Of a stretch of DNA of 64,000 nt, positions 42,699-53,194 are shown one piece after another. The notes beneath the pieces were generated by a model that made no database searches, had not been told where the DNA came from, and was given only the letters and a program-made list of their open reading frames with translations. Each line of letters starts with the position of its first letter. Position 1 is the first letter of the stretch. A program made the translations under genes and the position numbers. Origin of the DNA: Furcasterigmium furcatum (Eukaryota; Ascomycota; Sordariomycetes; Glomerellales; Plectosphaerellaceae); contig BCIA01000004.1 of NCBI GenBank assembly GCA_001599815.1, positions 3,126,082 to 3,190,081 of the forward strand, given 5' to 3'.

Positions 42699-45600
42699 AT
42701 GTCACACGCGTGGCTAGACTCCCTCTCTGAGGACTGGCCCTCACAACCCGGATCCGATGCCTCTCCGCCGGCGCAGCTCCCCCCATTGAGCGACAACGAG
42801 AACACGGACGTCTTGGAAGCTAGAGGCCAGACAAGCCGGATTCCATTGCCGATAGGCAAGGCATATCTCGGCGCGCAAAGCAACAAGGACAGCAGCATCC
42901 AGATTCTGAGCGAGCGAAGTACCAACGAAAAGATTATTCCCTCTTCTGCCCGCAAGCCATCCAAGCTTTCCCAAGAAGTCAACGCCGATGACGGCAAGCG
43001 CTATGTTAGCCAGACCTTCTCAGCATCCACGAACGGGTCGGTCATCCACAACACTGTCCAGCACAAGTCCTGGAACTCTTCACACATCAACGGCAAGGGC
43101 CAAACTCCCGAGTGGAGAAAAAGACTGGTGTATGGTGATGTGGCCTACGGCGAACAGCGCGATCTGTTCAGTTCAGCCGCCGCAGGTCTGGAGAACATGT
43201 TCAGGCCGCCACCACCCGCCCCCGACAGCGAGTCTCCCGAACCGCGATCACACGACATGACACTGCCGTCAAGCCCACCGGTACACCGCGCTGAAGCGCC
43301 GGAAACACCGGAATACTGCGACGACGAAGAAGACGATCATGGCAGCCTGGCACGTGCCCACGAAGGCAGCCCTAGTCCGAGCCCCCGAAGGCCACGCGAG
43401 ATGACCTACAAGCTGAACGAATCGATGGACCAGAGCGAACTCAGCGATCTTAGCACGTACCGTGAGAGCCACGGACGTGACGCAACTGCTCGCGAGTCCC
43501 TGCCGACAGGAGTAACATCCTTACTGCCGCCGAATGACGCGTCGAGGAAGACAAGCGGGCAGAGCGTCGTAAGGAATGAGGACTTTAGCCCCATCGTTCT
43601 TTCTTGTCGAAACGGGGGCCCCGGCAACCTTGATTTCGCCCCTGCCGTCGCTGTCGACCAGCTGAAGCACCGCCTCGAAAAGCTGCGGATCAACCAGATG
43701 CTCCTAGACTCATATGCTGAAGGCGACGTCGACTTCAGCGATCTCCAGGAAGAGGGAGAGGATGCTGCTGGGCGAGTCGAGGACACGGACGACTTTGCGA
43801 AGCAGGGCGGATTTCTCAATCTGCAGCGTGGCGGACGGTCCGGGGACGGTTCTTTCAGACACCGACCACTTAGTCCTGATTTGGGCGCCGACACATCTGA
43901 GATGCTGCCCGAGGAGTCACTCCAGGCTAGTACTCCGAAGCAATTCCCCAGCGTTCGGGTGCATGACTTCAGCAGTCAACGGTTTTCATCACTCAGCCCT
44001 CCACCGCCACGCGCGCCATTCCCCAGTCCGGAGAAGGCAGACGCGGCTTCTCAGGGCAACGGCGGAAGCCCCCTGAAGCTTTTCGGCCCCTATGACACTT
44101 TCACCAACCAGACCCTGCTCCGGCGGATCAGCCAATTTGAGGATGGCTCTTCCGAGTCTTCAAGGATCACGTCAAGCAATGCCGCCGCCGTCGCACCGCA
44201 ACCCGTGTTATCCACCAACCGATCCTCACCTCTGTTGGCCTCCCGTTCGGTCAGTCAGTTTGGCAAAGGAGATCTGGAAGGCTACCGTTTCGACGAAAAC
44301 CTGTCGTTGCGATATGACAGTGAGCCAGAAGATGAAGAGAACCTCGTGGACGCGTCGTCACGGATGGGATCGAGCCCCAACTTCCGTCTGGGAGGAGAAG
44401 AATCTCCGGATCACCCAGATCAGATGTTTATGCGCAAAAGTCGCCAGCAGTCGAGCATGTCGACAAACCCCCGGCATCTGCGGGTCGTGTCGTTCTCTGG
44501 CGACGAAGCCGACGGACACAAGCTTCGTCTGGCCCGACCAGGCGCGGACGTTGAGTCCACGCCGAAGCGCGATAGTGGTTCAGAGGGCAAGCGACAAAGG
44601 ACCTCACCTTCGAAAGATCCGACGCCGAAGCGACGACGAACATTACATGAATCGGATAAGGATTTCCGACGAGAACCCCGGCTTGCCACCATCGAATCAG
44701 TCCAAGACACGCACTTCTCTATGCAGACCATGATGAGCAGGAAGCGAAAGGAGGCCCGCCCTGGGGGTCCTCAAGAGCCTGCTCATCCCGACATTCTGGC
44801 CCTCCGCGATATCCTCCGCCCCCGGACTCCTACACCTAGCCAACGATCATCGGTCCAGCGCGAACGAATCCCCAGCTGGGGCCCTTTGCCCGACGAGCAG
44901 TCCCTGCGACGATCTCCCAAGCGAGGTTCCCAGCTAGGAACCAGTGTCAATGAGAGGAGCAATGTCACCGAGACGGACCGGAAGCCCTCCATCAGGACCC
45001 AGGATTTTGTCGATCAGGCGGGAGCCATTATGGCCATGATTCGAAATGGAAGCAAGCCTCCGAGTGGTCTGGCAAGCGTGGAGGAATCGGATGAGGAGGG
45101 CAAGGCGGAAAGCCCTGCCGAGGAGGACGAGTCCTTTGAGGAATCCACCAAGGAGCCATTCTCGCGACCACCCAGCCGGGATGGCGCGCCTGTCGCCAGA
45201 GCACCGGTGCGACAGGAAGACCCGAAGATCCTCGACCACCTCCGGAAATACCAAGAGCTCAGTGACATGGGCGAGGTGATCTCTTCTTCGCTTCGCTCCC
45301 TGGGAGAGGCTAGAGAGGCCATGCACGCCGATGAGGAGGTGGACAGGCAGCTTCATGATGGAGCCGGCAATGGCCCGTACCCAGATGATCTGGATGATCT
45401 GCTCAGTGATGGGGTCGTGAGCGATCCTCCCAACATTCGCATCAGCCATGGCCCTGCGCGCGAAGCGAGCGAGGCTCGAGACGACTTCCCCTCCCAATCG
45501 TCCGTCAGTTCAACCAGCAGGAGTATCCCTACCGGGTCTTCCCGTGGATCCGAGTCCAGAAGGATGATCGCTCCCCAGAGTGTTTCTCACCTCATCCCCG

Positions 45601-48104
45601 ACCAGGTGGGCAGCATGTACCTGGATCGCCAGCAGAATATCTGGATCAAGAGGAAAGGTGGTCAGATGAGGAGCATGAACGTGTTGCCGTCGGAGGATAG
45701 CGAAGACGACCCGTTTGCAAGCATTCCCGACCTGTCAGTCGATCTGACCAAGGAAATGCAGCATCTCAAGCTTCTGGCTGCACAACGCGACGCTGAAGAC
45801 GCTGAGGAGTCGGAGCAATCGATGTCCGACATGTCACGAACCCCCTCAAGCCAGCAGAGCCGTAGCTACGTTGTCGTGTCACCCGACGCCGCTATCCCAG
45901 AAGAGATCTCCGCCCGAGGCCGAGAAGAGATCACGAAGCTTGAAGGGAAGCAGAACCTCAACGAGGACGCCGTGCAGGAAATGCGGGTGGAAGATCGCGT
46001 TACGAAGGACACTCCTTCTAGGAAGAACCTTACGATTTCCTTCTCGTCACCGATTGCGTCCATCATCCACGACATGTCCGTTGAGGACATCGACAACCTG
46101 GAAGACGACACAGGCCGATTCCCTCGCGCGCAGACGGAGCCGCGCTCTGAGCCTTCAAAGAAGAACAAGTACCCAAGCCTCACCAAGGCAGCTCGCCAGA
46201 AGTTACTGCAACGTTCTCGGAGCGTATCGCGAGGAGCTACTCGGCAGCTCTCTGTCCACGGCCAAGCTTTTGTTCCCCGCCCGGTGTCTCGCATCGACGA
46301 GCAGGACGAGGAGAGTCATCATGGCGAGGTCGACCCGGAGAGCAGGCAAATCAGCATCATGGGTGAGACCAGTGTTGTCAGCCATGCGCCAGAGAACCGT
46401 CAGACAAGCCTTAGTTTCGTTCTCTCGACTCCAGGAGCGCGCGATGAGGCAGGCGGCGTCATCAGTAAGAATGTTGGAAACCTGTCTCTCACGCCTCTCT
46501 CCGAGTTCACCCTGCACAACCAGGATCAGTCCTTTGGTCTCGAAGTCAGCTACATCGTCGAAGATCGCCATTTGGTCACGGGCGACGGCTCTAAGCGGGT
46601 ATTGTCCATGGCTGTCCGAGAGCTTGTCGACCGCCTGACGGAGGTTGAGCCTTTTGAGCCGAACTGGGAAGACTTCCAGGAGTTGGATGTCAGTGGCAAG
46701 AGACTCAGCAGCTTGCACATGCTGGACGAGTTCTGCGGGCGGCTGGTCACCCTCGACGCGTCCGACAATGCTCTCAACCACCTGGACGGCGTGCCAACAT
46801 CAGTGCGCCAGCTGAAGATCACGCACAATGTGTTGTCCGAGCTGACGTCCTGGGATCATCTGTTTAACCTACAATACATCGACGTCTCGAACAACGAGCT
46901 TGAGAGCCTGGCAGCCCTGAGCGGCTTGGTGCATCTTCGCAGCGTCAAGGCCGACAACAACCGTCTCACATCGCTGGATGGACTCAAGTTCCACGACGGT
47001 TTGCTCAGCCTGAGGGCCCGCGACAACTTCATCGAGACGTTGGACTTTGAAGACAACAAACTGGACCGCCTTGTTGAGCTTGATTTGGCCGGCAACAAGA
47101 TCAGTGAGGTCCGGCACCTTGGTGAGCTTGGGTCTCTCGAGATACTCAAGCTTCAGCGCAACGAACTGGACGCATTCAGCCCGGATGTGCCCCTGCAGAA
47201 GCTGCGGTACCTCGACCTCGGCGACAATGATGTAGCCGACTTTGACATCAGCTATATGCCTTCGCTGCGTCTTTTGCACGCAGACCGGAACCGACTCAGC
47301 AAGATCACCGGCTTTGTGCGTGCCCGCCATTTGGATAGCGTCTCCCTGCGGGAGCAGAAGTGCGAGGACAAACTCGACCTCTCTTTCTTGTCGGCCGCCT
47401 ACGAGATTCGGAAGCTTTTCCTCTCCGGAAACTTCATCGGAACGTTCGAGCCCAAAGTGGACTTCCTCAACCTGCAGCTGCTCGAGCTGGCCAACTGCGG
47501 CCTGCACGAGTTGCCGGACAACCTGGGACAGCTGATGCCAAACCTCCGCTCGCTCAACCTCAACTTCAACGCCATCTCAAACGTGAGCGCCATCCGGTAC
47601 ATCCCACGCCTGAAGAAGCTCTTGATGGCGGGCAACCGGCTGGCGGACTCGACGCACGCGACAGAAGTGCTGACGGAGTTCCCGCACCTGACCCGGCTCG
47701 ATCTGCGGGACAACCCGATGACGCTTGGCTTCTACCCGCCGCTGCAGGTGATGGTGCCGGTCGATCGGACGGGGTATGTGGACCCGTTCGTCCTGCCCGA
47801 GGCGGATGCGGAGCGGGACGAGCTCTTCGCGGGCCGAATCGACGAGGCGACGCGGCTTCGGAGGAGACTGTACCAGATGGTGTTTGTGGGGTGCTGCAAG
47901 AAGCTGAAGGTGCTCGATGGCCTGTCAGTCAACCGCAAGGCCGTGTTGGCGAGAGATGCGGCCTTTGAGAAACTCCTTGGCGCGGGTATCTTCCCAGGCG
48001 ACGACAAGGACAAGAGCCAAGAAGGCCAAGCCCCAGCAGCGGAGGAGACCGACAAGGCGGGTGACGAGAGCAGTCGCTGGAATGCGGAGGACAGCTTTGC
48101 ATGA
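42699..48104 (+). CDS. snaD: Septation initiation network scaffold, Cdc11/Nud1 (SnaD) type
   Basis: Single exon, 1801 residues. The first ~1300 residues are disordered and rich in Ser/Pro/Glu, with many potential kinase sites. A leucine-rich repeat array spans about 1330-1690, with units such as LVTLDASDNALNHLDGV, LQYIDVSNNELESLAAL, LVELDLAGNKISEVRHL and LRSLNLNFNAISNVSAI, closed by a capping segment LRRRLYQMVFVGCCKKLKVLDG. Long disordered N-terminus plus C-terminal LRR is the architecture of S. pombe Cdc11, yeast Nud1 and Aspergillus SnaD, which bind the spindle pole body and recruit the kinases that trigger septation. The N-terminus begins MSHAWLDSLSEDWPSQ, a short conserved-looking element. 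No intron found in 5.4 kb. The symbol is by family architecture. Confidence 0.88.
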   Translation: MSHAWLDSLSEDWPSQPGSDASPPAQLPPLSDNENTDVLEARGQTSRIPLPIGKAYLGAQSNKDSSIQILSERSTNEKIIPSSARKPSKLSQEVNADDGKRYVSQTFSASTNGSVIHNTVQHKSWNSSHINGKGQTPEWRKRLVYGDVAYGEQRDLFSSAAAGLENMFRPPPPAPDSESPEPRSHDMTLPSSPPVHRAEAPETPEYCDDEEDDHGSLARAHEGSPSPSPRRPREMTYKLNESMDQSELSDLSTYRESHGRDATARESLPTGVTSLLPPNDASRKTSGQSVVRNEDFSPIVLSCRNGGPGNLDFAPAVAVDQLKHRLEKLRINQMLLDSYAEGDVDFSDLQEEGEDAAGRVEDTDDFAKQGGFLNLQRGGRSGDGSFRHRPLSPDLGADTSEMLPEESLQASTPKQFPSVRVHDFSSQRFSSLSPPPPRAPFPSPEKADAASQGNGGSPLKLFGPYDTFTNQTLLRRISQFEDGSSESSRITSSNAAAVAPQPVLSTNRSSPLLASRSVSQFGKGDLEGYRFDENLSLRYDSEPEDEENLVDASSRMGSSPNFRLGGEESPDHPDQMFMRKSRQQSSMSTNPRHLRVVSFSGDEADGHKLRLARPGADVESTPKRDSGSEGKRQRTSPSKDPTPKRRRTLHESDKDFRREPRLATIESVQDTHFSMQTMMSRKRKEARPGGPQEPAHPDILALRDILRPRTPTPSQRSSVQRERIPSWGPLPDEQSLRRSPKRGSQLGTSVNERSNVTETDRKPSIRTQDFVDQAGAIMAMIRNGSKPPSGLASVEESDEEGKAESPAEEDESFEESTKEPFSRPPSRDGAPVARAPVRQEDPKILDHLRKYQELSDMGEVISSSLRSLGEAREAMHADEEVDRQLHDGAGNGPYPDDLDDLLSDGVVSDPPNIRISHGPAREASEARDDFPSQSSVSSTSRSIPTGSSRGSESRRMIAPQSVSHLIPDQVGSMYLDRQQNIWIKRKGGQMRSMNVLPSEDSEDDPFASIPDLSVDLTKEMQHLKLLAAQRDAEDAEESEQSMSDMSRTPSSQQSRSYVVVSPDAAIPEEISARGREEITKLEGKQNLNEDAVQEMRVEDRVTKDTPSRKNLTISFSSPIASIIHDMSVEDIDNLEDDTGRFPRAQTEPRSEPSKKNKYPSLTKAARQKLLQRSRSVSRGATRQLSVHGQAFVPRPVSRIDEQDEESHHGEVDPESRQISIMGETSVVSHAPENRQTSLSFVLSTPGARDEAGGVISKNVGNLSLTPLSEFTLHNQDQSFGLEVSYIVEDRHLVTGDGSKRVLSMAVRELVDRLTEVEPFEPNWEDFQELDVSGKRLSSLHMLDEFCGRLVTLDASDNALNHLDGVPTSVRQLKITHNVLSELTSWDHLFNLQYIDVSNNELESLAALSGLVHLRSVKADNNRLTSLDGLKFHDGLLSLRARDNFIETLDFEDNKLDRLVELDLAGNKISEVRHLGELGSLEILKLQRNELDAFSPDVPLQKLRYLDLGDNDVADFDISYMPSLRLLHADRNRLSKITGFVRARHLDSVSLREQKCEDKLDLSFLSAAYEIRKLFLSGNFIGTFEPKVDFLNLQLLELANCGLHELPDNLGQLMPNLRSLNLNFNAISNVSAIRYIPRLKKLLMAGNRLADSTHATEVLTEFPHLTRLDLRDNPMTLGFYPPLQVMVPVDRTGYVDPFVLPEADAERDELFAGRIDEATRLRRRLYQMVFVGCCKKLKVLDGLSVNRKAVLARDAAFEKLLGAGIFPGDDKDKSQEGQAPAAEETDKAGDESSRWNAEDSFA

Positions 48105-49446
48105 AGGGGAAGTGGACAGGTGTACAGAGGTGGAATGAAACAAAAAAGGGGTGGCCCCGGCGTTATGGTTTCTGGAATTCAGGGATAAGGGGGAGGAGGG
48201 CTCTAATGGATGCAACGCCGTCATGATTCAAGGGAGAAGGGGAGAGGACTGGAGTTGGTGTTTGCTTTTATGGCTTCGGCAAGAGAGATGTGCATTTTGA
48301 GGCGATGGTCGCATTGCAGATGTGTATTATAAGAGGCATTGATGAATGAAGCTGAGGTGTGTTTGGATTGAAGCACGAAATTGATCTCTTGGCACGCACA
48401 CTTTGTCTCCCGAGTTGAAGGCCGATCTTTTGGTAGCAAAAGAGATGGACGCGGCCCGAGGGACGTTACAGGCGGGTGTAGCCGCTCTCTTGGTCCCTGT
48501 AAAGCCTGTAAAGGATGATCCGAGGTGATGGAGTTTCGCCTCTGGAAGCAGTTCTCCGGGTTTGCTGGCAGAGATTGGTTTCAAGCTGCACACAATTATG
48601 GTGCTGAGCGTCTTTCGGCCTGGGAACTGCTCGGGGTCATGAGCTAACAGCGAGATGAGGTGATTGTCGATTATGCTCTTCTGATTGTGAATCGCCACCG
48701 TCAGGCACGGGTCTAGAACGCGAGGTGTCCACTGTCCCGGGACTCTTAGGTAATAATCGCGACTGAGCTTGCCAGATACGGGCGGGCCAGATCGTTAGTT
48801 CGCAGATTTAGGCCCCAAGCTCAGGTCTGCTCGGCGCCCAAGACCTCCACTGGGGCGAGGTGGCCCTTGCGTTCAGGGCACATGTCTCTGGCCTTCCAGG
48901 GCTGCTCCCAAATTGGGCGGCAGTCCCTTCCACGCCGGGCCGATGGTTTCTTGCCCTGCAATCTTGCATAAACTGCCCCCCTTTGATATCATCAATGCCA
49001 GCAGCTGCATCTCTGCTGCATCACCACTTGTCTGTTTCTTGGCCTGCATATTCCCCCGTCCTTGCTTGACCGCTCACTCAGGATCCAACCACTCCCGTTC
49101 CTCGTCCAACCGGAACCCGATAATTAGGAAACCAATAGGCCGTGATCTCCCGCAGTGTGACTCGACACTGACAACACCGACACCGACACCGACACTGACA
49201 CCACAAACACGAACCAGACACACCGATCGACAACGACGACATATCCACGCCTCCTCCTAGACACAGAATACCTGCGCGCCGTCTTCAACATCGACCCCGA
49301 GACCCTGGTCTCTGCATACTTATACCTGCTCCGCAGCGACATCGCGGGCTTGCTCGCCCACCGAACATGACCATCGGGGCGTCGCCTCTCCCGGTCTTCG
49401 CCCCGCTCCACGTCCTCAACCGCTACGATACACAGCCGCTGTCGCG
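48105..49446. other. Intergenic region and long leader of the TBC gene
   Basis: 1.34 kb from the SIN scaffold stop to the Rab-GAP start. Contains an ACACCG hexamer repeat (49174-49202) and an overlapping uORF (49367-49456). The minus-strand open frame at 48327-48698 shows nothing recognisable. Confidence 0.45.
49174..49202. repeat. ACACCG hexamer repeat in the TBC gene leader
   Basis: Nearly five tandem units (three exact ACACCG, one ACACTG, one partial) about 250 bp upstream of the Rab-GAP start, probably within its 5' leader. No function seen. Confidence 0.7.
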
Positions 49447-49456
49447 ATGGACGTAG
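49367..49456 (+). promoter_or_regulatory. 29-codon uORF overlapping the Rab-GAP start
   Basis: ATG at 49367 in context CGAACATGA (purine at -3); the frame stops at 49454-49456, after the main ATG at 49447. Ribosomes starting here cannot reinitiate at the main start, so this should reduce Rab-GAP translation if it is in the mRNA. Confidence 0.5.
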
Positions 49457-52400
49457 ACAATCCGACGCCCTCCCTCCCCCTCGAGCGCTCGGTCTCCCAG
49501 CTGAGCTCCAAGAGCGGCGCTTCTGCCAGGAGCAGCAGCCGCTCGACAACAGTCCGCGGTCGCACGAAACGCCTCGCGTCCAACATCTCCAGCTCCGCAA
49601 GCTCGATCGCCGCCTCCGACAAGTCCCTGACGAGTTTCCCGTCCTTCTCACCCGAGTCACCGAAGCCAATACAGTCCTTCACCTCCGCGCCCTCCCTCGC
49701 TGCCCAGTCGACCGACGGCCCCCAGGACAGACGTGTCAGCGCAGGGAGCGCGAGCTACCACCGGTCTAGCCGGAGGACGAGCCCTGCCGAGTCGGGCGAC
49801 GAGACCCTGACGAGCGAGGACTTCAACATCGTGCGCTCCCCAGGCCTATCGTTGCAGAGCGCCCGCAACGCGCTATTCGAGGATGCGCCGATCACCTCCC
49901 TCAAGGTTCCCGGAGCGCTGCACACCGCGGACGACGAGCATATCGACAGGCTAATCTCGAGACATGGCGCCGCGGGTCTCGTGCGCATGGTTGCGACGGA
50001 CCTGGCCCAGCGCGATGCGCAGATCGCCCTGCTGCGGCGCAAGGCTGACGAGAGGGAGCGCGCGCTGCGCAAGATCATCATCGAGTGCGGGCTCTCGAAC
50101 CTGGAACTCGAGACGAGGCTGCGCGCTGTCGAGAGCGAGACGCGCTCTGGCAAGCCTGGGGATCCCAGGGCGGAGAGCGGGTTGTCCGACCTGATGAGCG
50201 ATGCGATGCAGGACACCGTCAACTTCACCGCCTACGGACAGAATGACATGGATGCGACTATCAGGGCGAGCGGCGCGTCACTGTCGGCACAGGGCGGCAA
50301 CATCAACAACACCATGAACAAGGGCACTTTGCGGGGCTGGAAGGACTTTCTCTGGGGAGGATCGACCAGGAAGAGCAGCGCTGCCAACAGTGTCAACGGG
50401 GATGAGAGACCACCGTCGGTGATCCGCGGGACCTCTGTGGCGGAACGAAGGCCTGGCCTCCAAGACGACCTGTTCAGCCCGCCCAGCGACGAGAACTCCA
50501 TCCGAAGCCCCAGCCGAGCCTCGAGCATCCAGTCAGGACCGCCGGGCGCTACTCGGAAGGTGTCCATGGCCTCGAATCTGATGCGGCTCGTCGCCGGAGG
50601 CGCCATCAACACGCGCGAGAACGAGGGCCTTAGGGGCAGGTCTAGCAGCGCCTCCCAGATGCGGGCGGACACGGTTCGCGGATCGTCGGCGGCTAGTGCT
50701 CGCACGGCGCAGTCAAGCAGGTCCGTTTCGATTCAGGGAGGTCCCAAGGCGCTCATGGCCATGCGGCGGGCTGCGCCGACTCCTGCCCCGACATCTGTGG
50801 CGAGGACCACTCAGCATGACAGGTGGGACACGATGGGCGGTAGCCCACCAAGCGCATCGACGACGAGGCAGGAGAGCTACGGCCCTGTTGAGATGGACGC
50901 CATCCTGCCACCCGAGACGCAGCCTCCCACCCTGTCGCACGTGTACAACATGTACGGGCAGACCGAGTACCTCACGGACCGATTCGGGTTCATCTACGAC
51001 CAGCGGCGGAAGAAAAGGCAGCGTGATGCAGCACATATGGCCCGCCATATTAAGAAGGGCAGCCGGTCTGAGATGCTGACTAACGGAAGATCAGGCATCT
51101 CGCCAGCCCTGATCGAGGAGGCCCCGAGTCCCGCGAGCGAAGGAAGGCCCGAAAGCCTGTCGTCGGAAGAGCGCGCAGAGGAGGAGAAGCCCAAGAGGTG
51201 GCAGGATTATCTGAAGCTGGCAACGTTTCCCACCGAGCTGCTCTCGCACACGCCGGCCATTGGTGCCTCGTCCCTCGAGGTGTTGGAGGCCAGCGACATG
51301 AACAAGGACGACTCGAGCGATGTGGTCAAGACCCCCGGCCTGATCACCACGGATGAGCGCGGGTTTGTGCCAGTGGCCAGCACGACGACGTCGGTGGCTG
51401 AGCTGGACGTTGCGCCACCCGTTGAAAGCGAGATTCCTGCGGTCACGGCAAGAGAAGACTCGGAGCCGGTCAAGCTGCTTCTTCAGCACATGAGCGAGCT
51501 GCACGACTCGTTGCAGCGGGAGAGAACGGTCAGATGGAACGAGTTCCTGCGCAAGGTTCGAGCAGAGCGCAAGCGAGACGGCGAAGCAGCGGCCGCTGCT
51601 GCCCTAGCGGCAGCCGAGGCCCGTTACGAGCGGCCATCCGTCGTGCTGCCCGAGGCGAACATTGCAGATGGCGAGCTCATCGGTATCACCGCACTGGGCG
51701 TCAAGGGCAAGGTCGGCCGCGCGAAGAAGAACGAGCTGCGCAGTCTGGTGCTCGGGGGCATCCCAGTCTCGTACCGCGCCAAGATCTGGTCTGAATGCTC
51801 TGGCGCCGCGACCCTCCGGGTCCCTGGCTACTACCAGGACATCATCGCCCGCTCCGACGTCGAGGACGACGCCAACATCGTCTCTCAGATCCAGATGGAC
51901 ATCAACCGCACGCTCACGGACAACATCTTCTTCCGCAAGGGGCCGGGCGTTAACAAGCTCAACGAGGTGCTGCTCGCGTACGCGCGCCGGAACCCAGACG
52001 TCGGATATTGCCAGGGCATGAACCTGATCGCGGCGAACCTGCTGCTCATCATGCCCTCGTCCGAAGACGCCTTCTGGGTTCTCGCCAGCATCATCGAGAA
52101 CATCCTGCCAGCAGGGTACTACGACCACTCGCTGCTTACGTCCCGGGCGGACCAGCAGGTCCTCCGGCGGTACGTGGCCGAGGTGCTGCCGCGTCTGTCC
52201 GCGCATCTGGAGGACTTGAGCATCGAGCTCGAGGCGCTCACGTTCCAGTGGTTCCTGTCCGTGTTCACGGACCTGCTCTGCGCCGAGGCGCTTTTCCGCG
52301 TGTGGGACGTCGTACTGTGCATGGGCGAGGGGAGCACGTTCCTGTTCCAGGTGGCGCTGGCGCTGCTCAAGCTCAACGAGCCGCAGCTGCTCAAGTGCGA

Positions 52401-52722
52401 GGTGCCGGCGGCGGTGTACACGTACATCAACCACCAGATGACGAACCACGCGATCAGCATCGACAACATGATCAAGGCGTCGGACGCGCTCCGGAGGGTC
52501 GTCTTGAGGGAGGACGTGGAGGCCAGGCGCGAGGAGGCGATTCAGGCCGAGAAGGACCTCGCGAAGGCTCGGGAGGAGGCGAACGAGGCGAGGAAGAGGG
52601 CGAAGAGCGTGGGGAGCGGGAGTCTCGCGAGTGCTGATGCCGCGAAGATCGTGGCCGAGGCAGCCCAGGCCAGCAGCCCTGAGGGGGAAACGGCCGCTGC
52701 CCCCGAGGGAGAGCAGAAGTGA
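49447..52722 (+). CDS. TBC-domain Rab GTPase-activating protein
   Basis: Single exon, 1091 residues. After a disordered Ser-rich N-terminus and a short coiled region (about 178-228, AQRDAQIALLRRKADERERA), the TBC domain spans about 768-1010: LRSLVLGGIPVSYRAKIWSE, the arginine finger IQMDINR (Asp818, Arg821) and glutamine finger GYCQGMN (Gln856), then FWVLASIIENILPAGYY and FSVFTDLLCAEALFRVWD-like helices. Both catalytic fingers are intact, so it should accelerate GTP hydrolysis on a Rab by the dual-finger mechanism. A basic/acidic coiled coil (about 1020-1065) follows. Family relatives include yeast Gyp-type GAPs; the target Rab cannot be told. Start supported by frame and codon use; a spliced upstream exon is possible. 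Confidence 0.88.
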   Translation: MDVDNPTPSLPLERSVSQLSSKSGASARSSSRSTTVRGRTKRLASNISSSASSIAASDKSLTSFPSFSPESPKPIQSFTSAPSLAAQSTDGPQDRRVSAGSASYHRSSRRTSPAESGDETLTSEDFNIVRSPGLSLQSARNALFEDAPITSLKVPGALHTADDEHIDRLISRHGAAGLVRMVATDLAQRDAQIALLRRKADERERALRKIIIECGLSNLELETRLRAVESETRSGKPGDPRAESGLSDLMSDAMQDTVNFTAYGQNDMDATIRASGASLSAQGGNINNTMNKGTLRGWKDFLWGGSTRKSSAANSVNGDERPPSVIRGTSVAERRPGLQDDLFSPPSDENSIRSPSRASSIQSGPPGATRKVSMASNLMRLVAGGAINTRENEGLRGRSSSASQMRADTVRGSSAASARTAQSSRSVSIQGGPKALMAMRRAAPTPAPTSVARTTQHDRWDTMGGSPPSASTTRQESYGPVEMDAILPPETQPPTLSHVYNMYGQTEYLTDRFGFIYDQRRKKRQRDAAHMARHIKKGSRSEMLTNGRSGISPALIEEAPSPASEGRPESLSSEERAEEEKPKRWQDYLKLATFPTELLSHTPAIGASSLEVLEASDMNKDDSSDVVKTPGLITTDERGFVPVASTTTSVAELDVAPPVESEIPAVTAREDSEPVKLLLQHMSELHDSLQRERTVRWNEFLRKVRAERKRDGEAAAAAALAAAEARYERPSVVLPEANIADGELIGITALGVKGKVGRAKKNELRSLVLGGIPVSYRAKIWSECSGAATLRVPGYYQDIIARSDVEDDANIVSQIQMDINRTLTDNIFFRKGPGVNKLNEVLLAYARRNPDVGYCQGMNLIAANLLLIMPSSEDAFWVLASIIENILPAGYYDHSLLTSRADQQVLRRYVAEVLPRLSAHLEDLSIELEALTFQWFLSVFTDLLCAEALFRVWDVVLCMGEGSTFLFQVALALLKLNEPQLLKCEVPAAVYTYINHQMTNHAISIDNMIKASDALRRVVLREDVEARREEAIQAEKDLAKAREEANEARKRAKSVGSGSLASADAAKIVAEAAQASSPEGETAAAPEGEQK

Positions 52723-53194
52723 GGGAAGACGGGGTTGGATCACATACACGGTGCTTCTTCACTGGGAACTAGACGGCGGCGGATGGACACGGAGGGCGGT
52801 CGACTCTCCTTGTTGTTCCTGCCTGGCATATGGCTTCTGGCTTTTTTTGGTGTTTTCTTTTTGGGAGCCCATGATACCCCCCTTCTGACAGACTGGGAGA
52901 CTCGATACACATTCCTTTTGTAGCGTTGGTAGTACATGCAATCATGCGTTTGGCTTGGAGTCGGAGTTCCCAATGGCCCTTAGTTAGTCCCTTATCTCTC
53001 ATGTCGCGTCTCGTGAGGTGTGAGCTCGGGCCTCTTTGACCCGTGGTTACGTAATCCCGAGGTCCGATGGCGATATCGGGTTTCCATATCAACAAGCGCT
53101 TGGCTCATCTCAATGACTCTCTCCAGTCATCAACTCTCTCAATTCACTCTCATCACCTTCCCATCACAGCATCATTGTCGTCTGGTTGTTCGAA
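52723..53194. other. Intergenic region before the aminopeptidase
   Basis: 472 bp holding the Rab-GAP 3' UTR and the aminopeptidase promoter. A T-rich run (TTTTTTTGGTGTTTTCTTTTT near 52842-52862) is compatible with a 3' end. Nothing else seen. Confidence 0.45.

Noticed and set aside
51604..52749. 381-codon minus-strand frame opposite the TBC domain
   Set aside because: Antisense shadow of the GC-rich Rab-GAP exon; no recognisable sequence.
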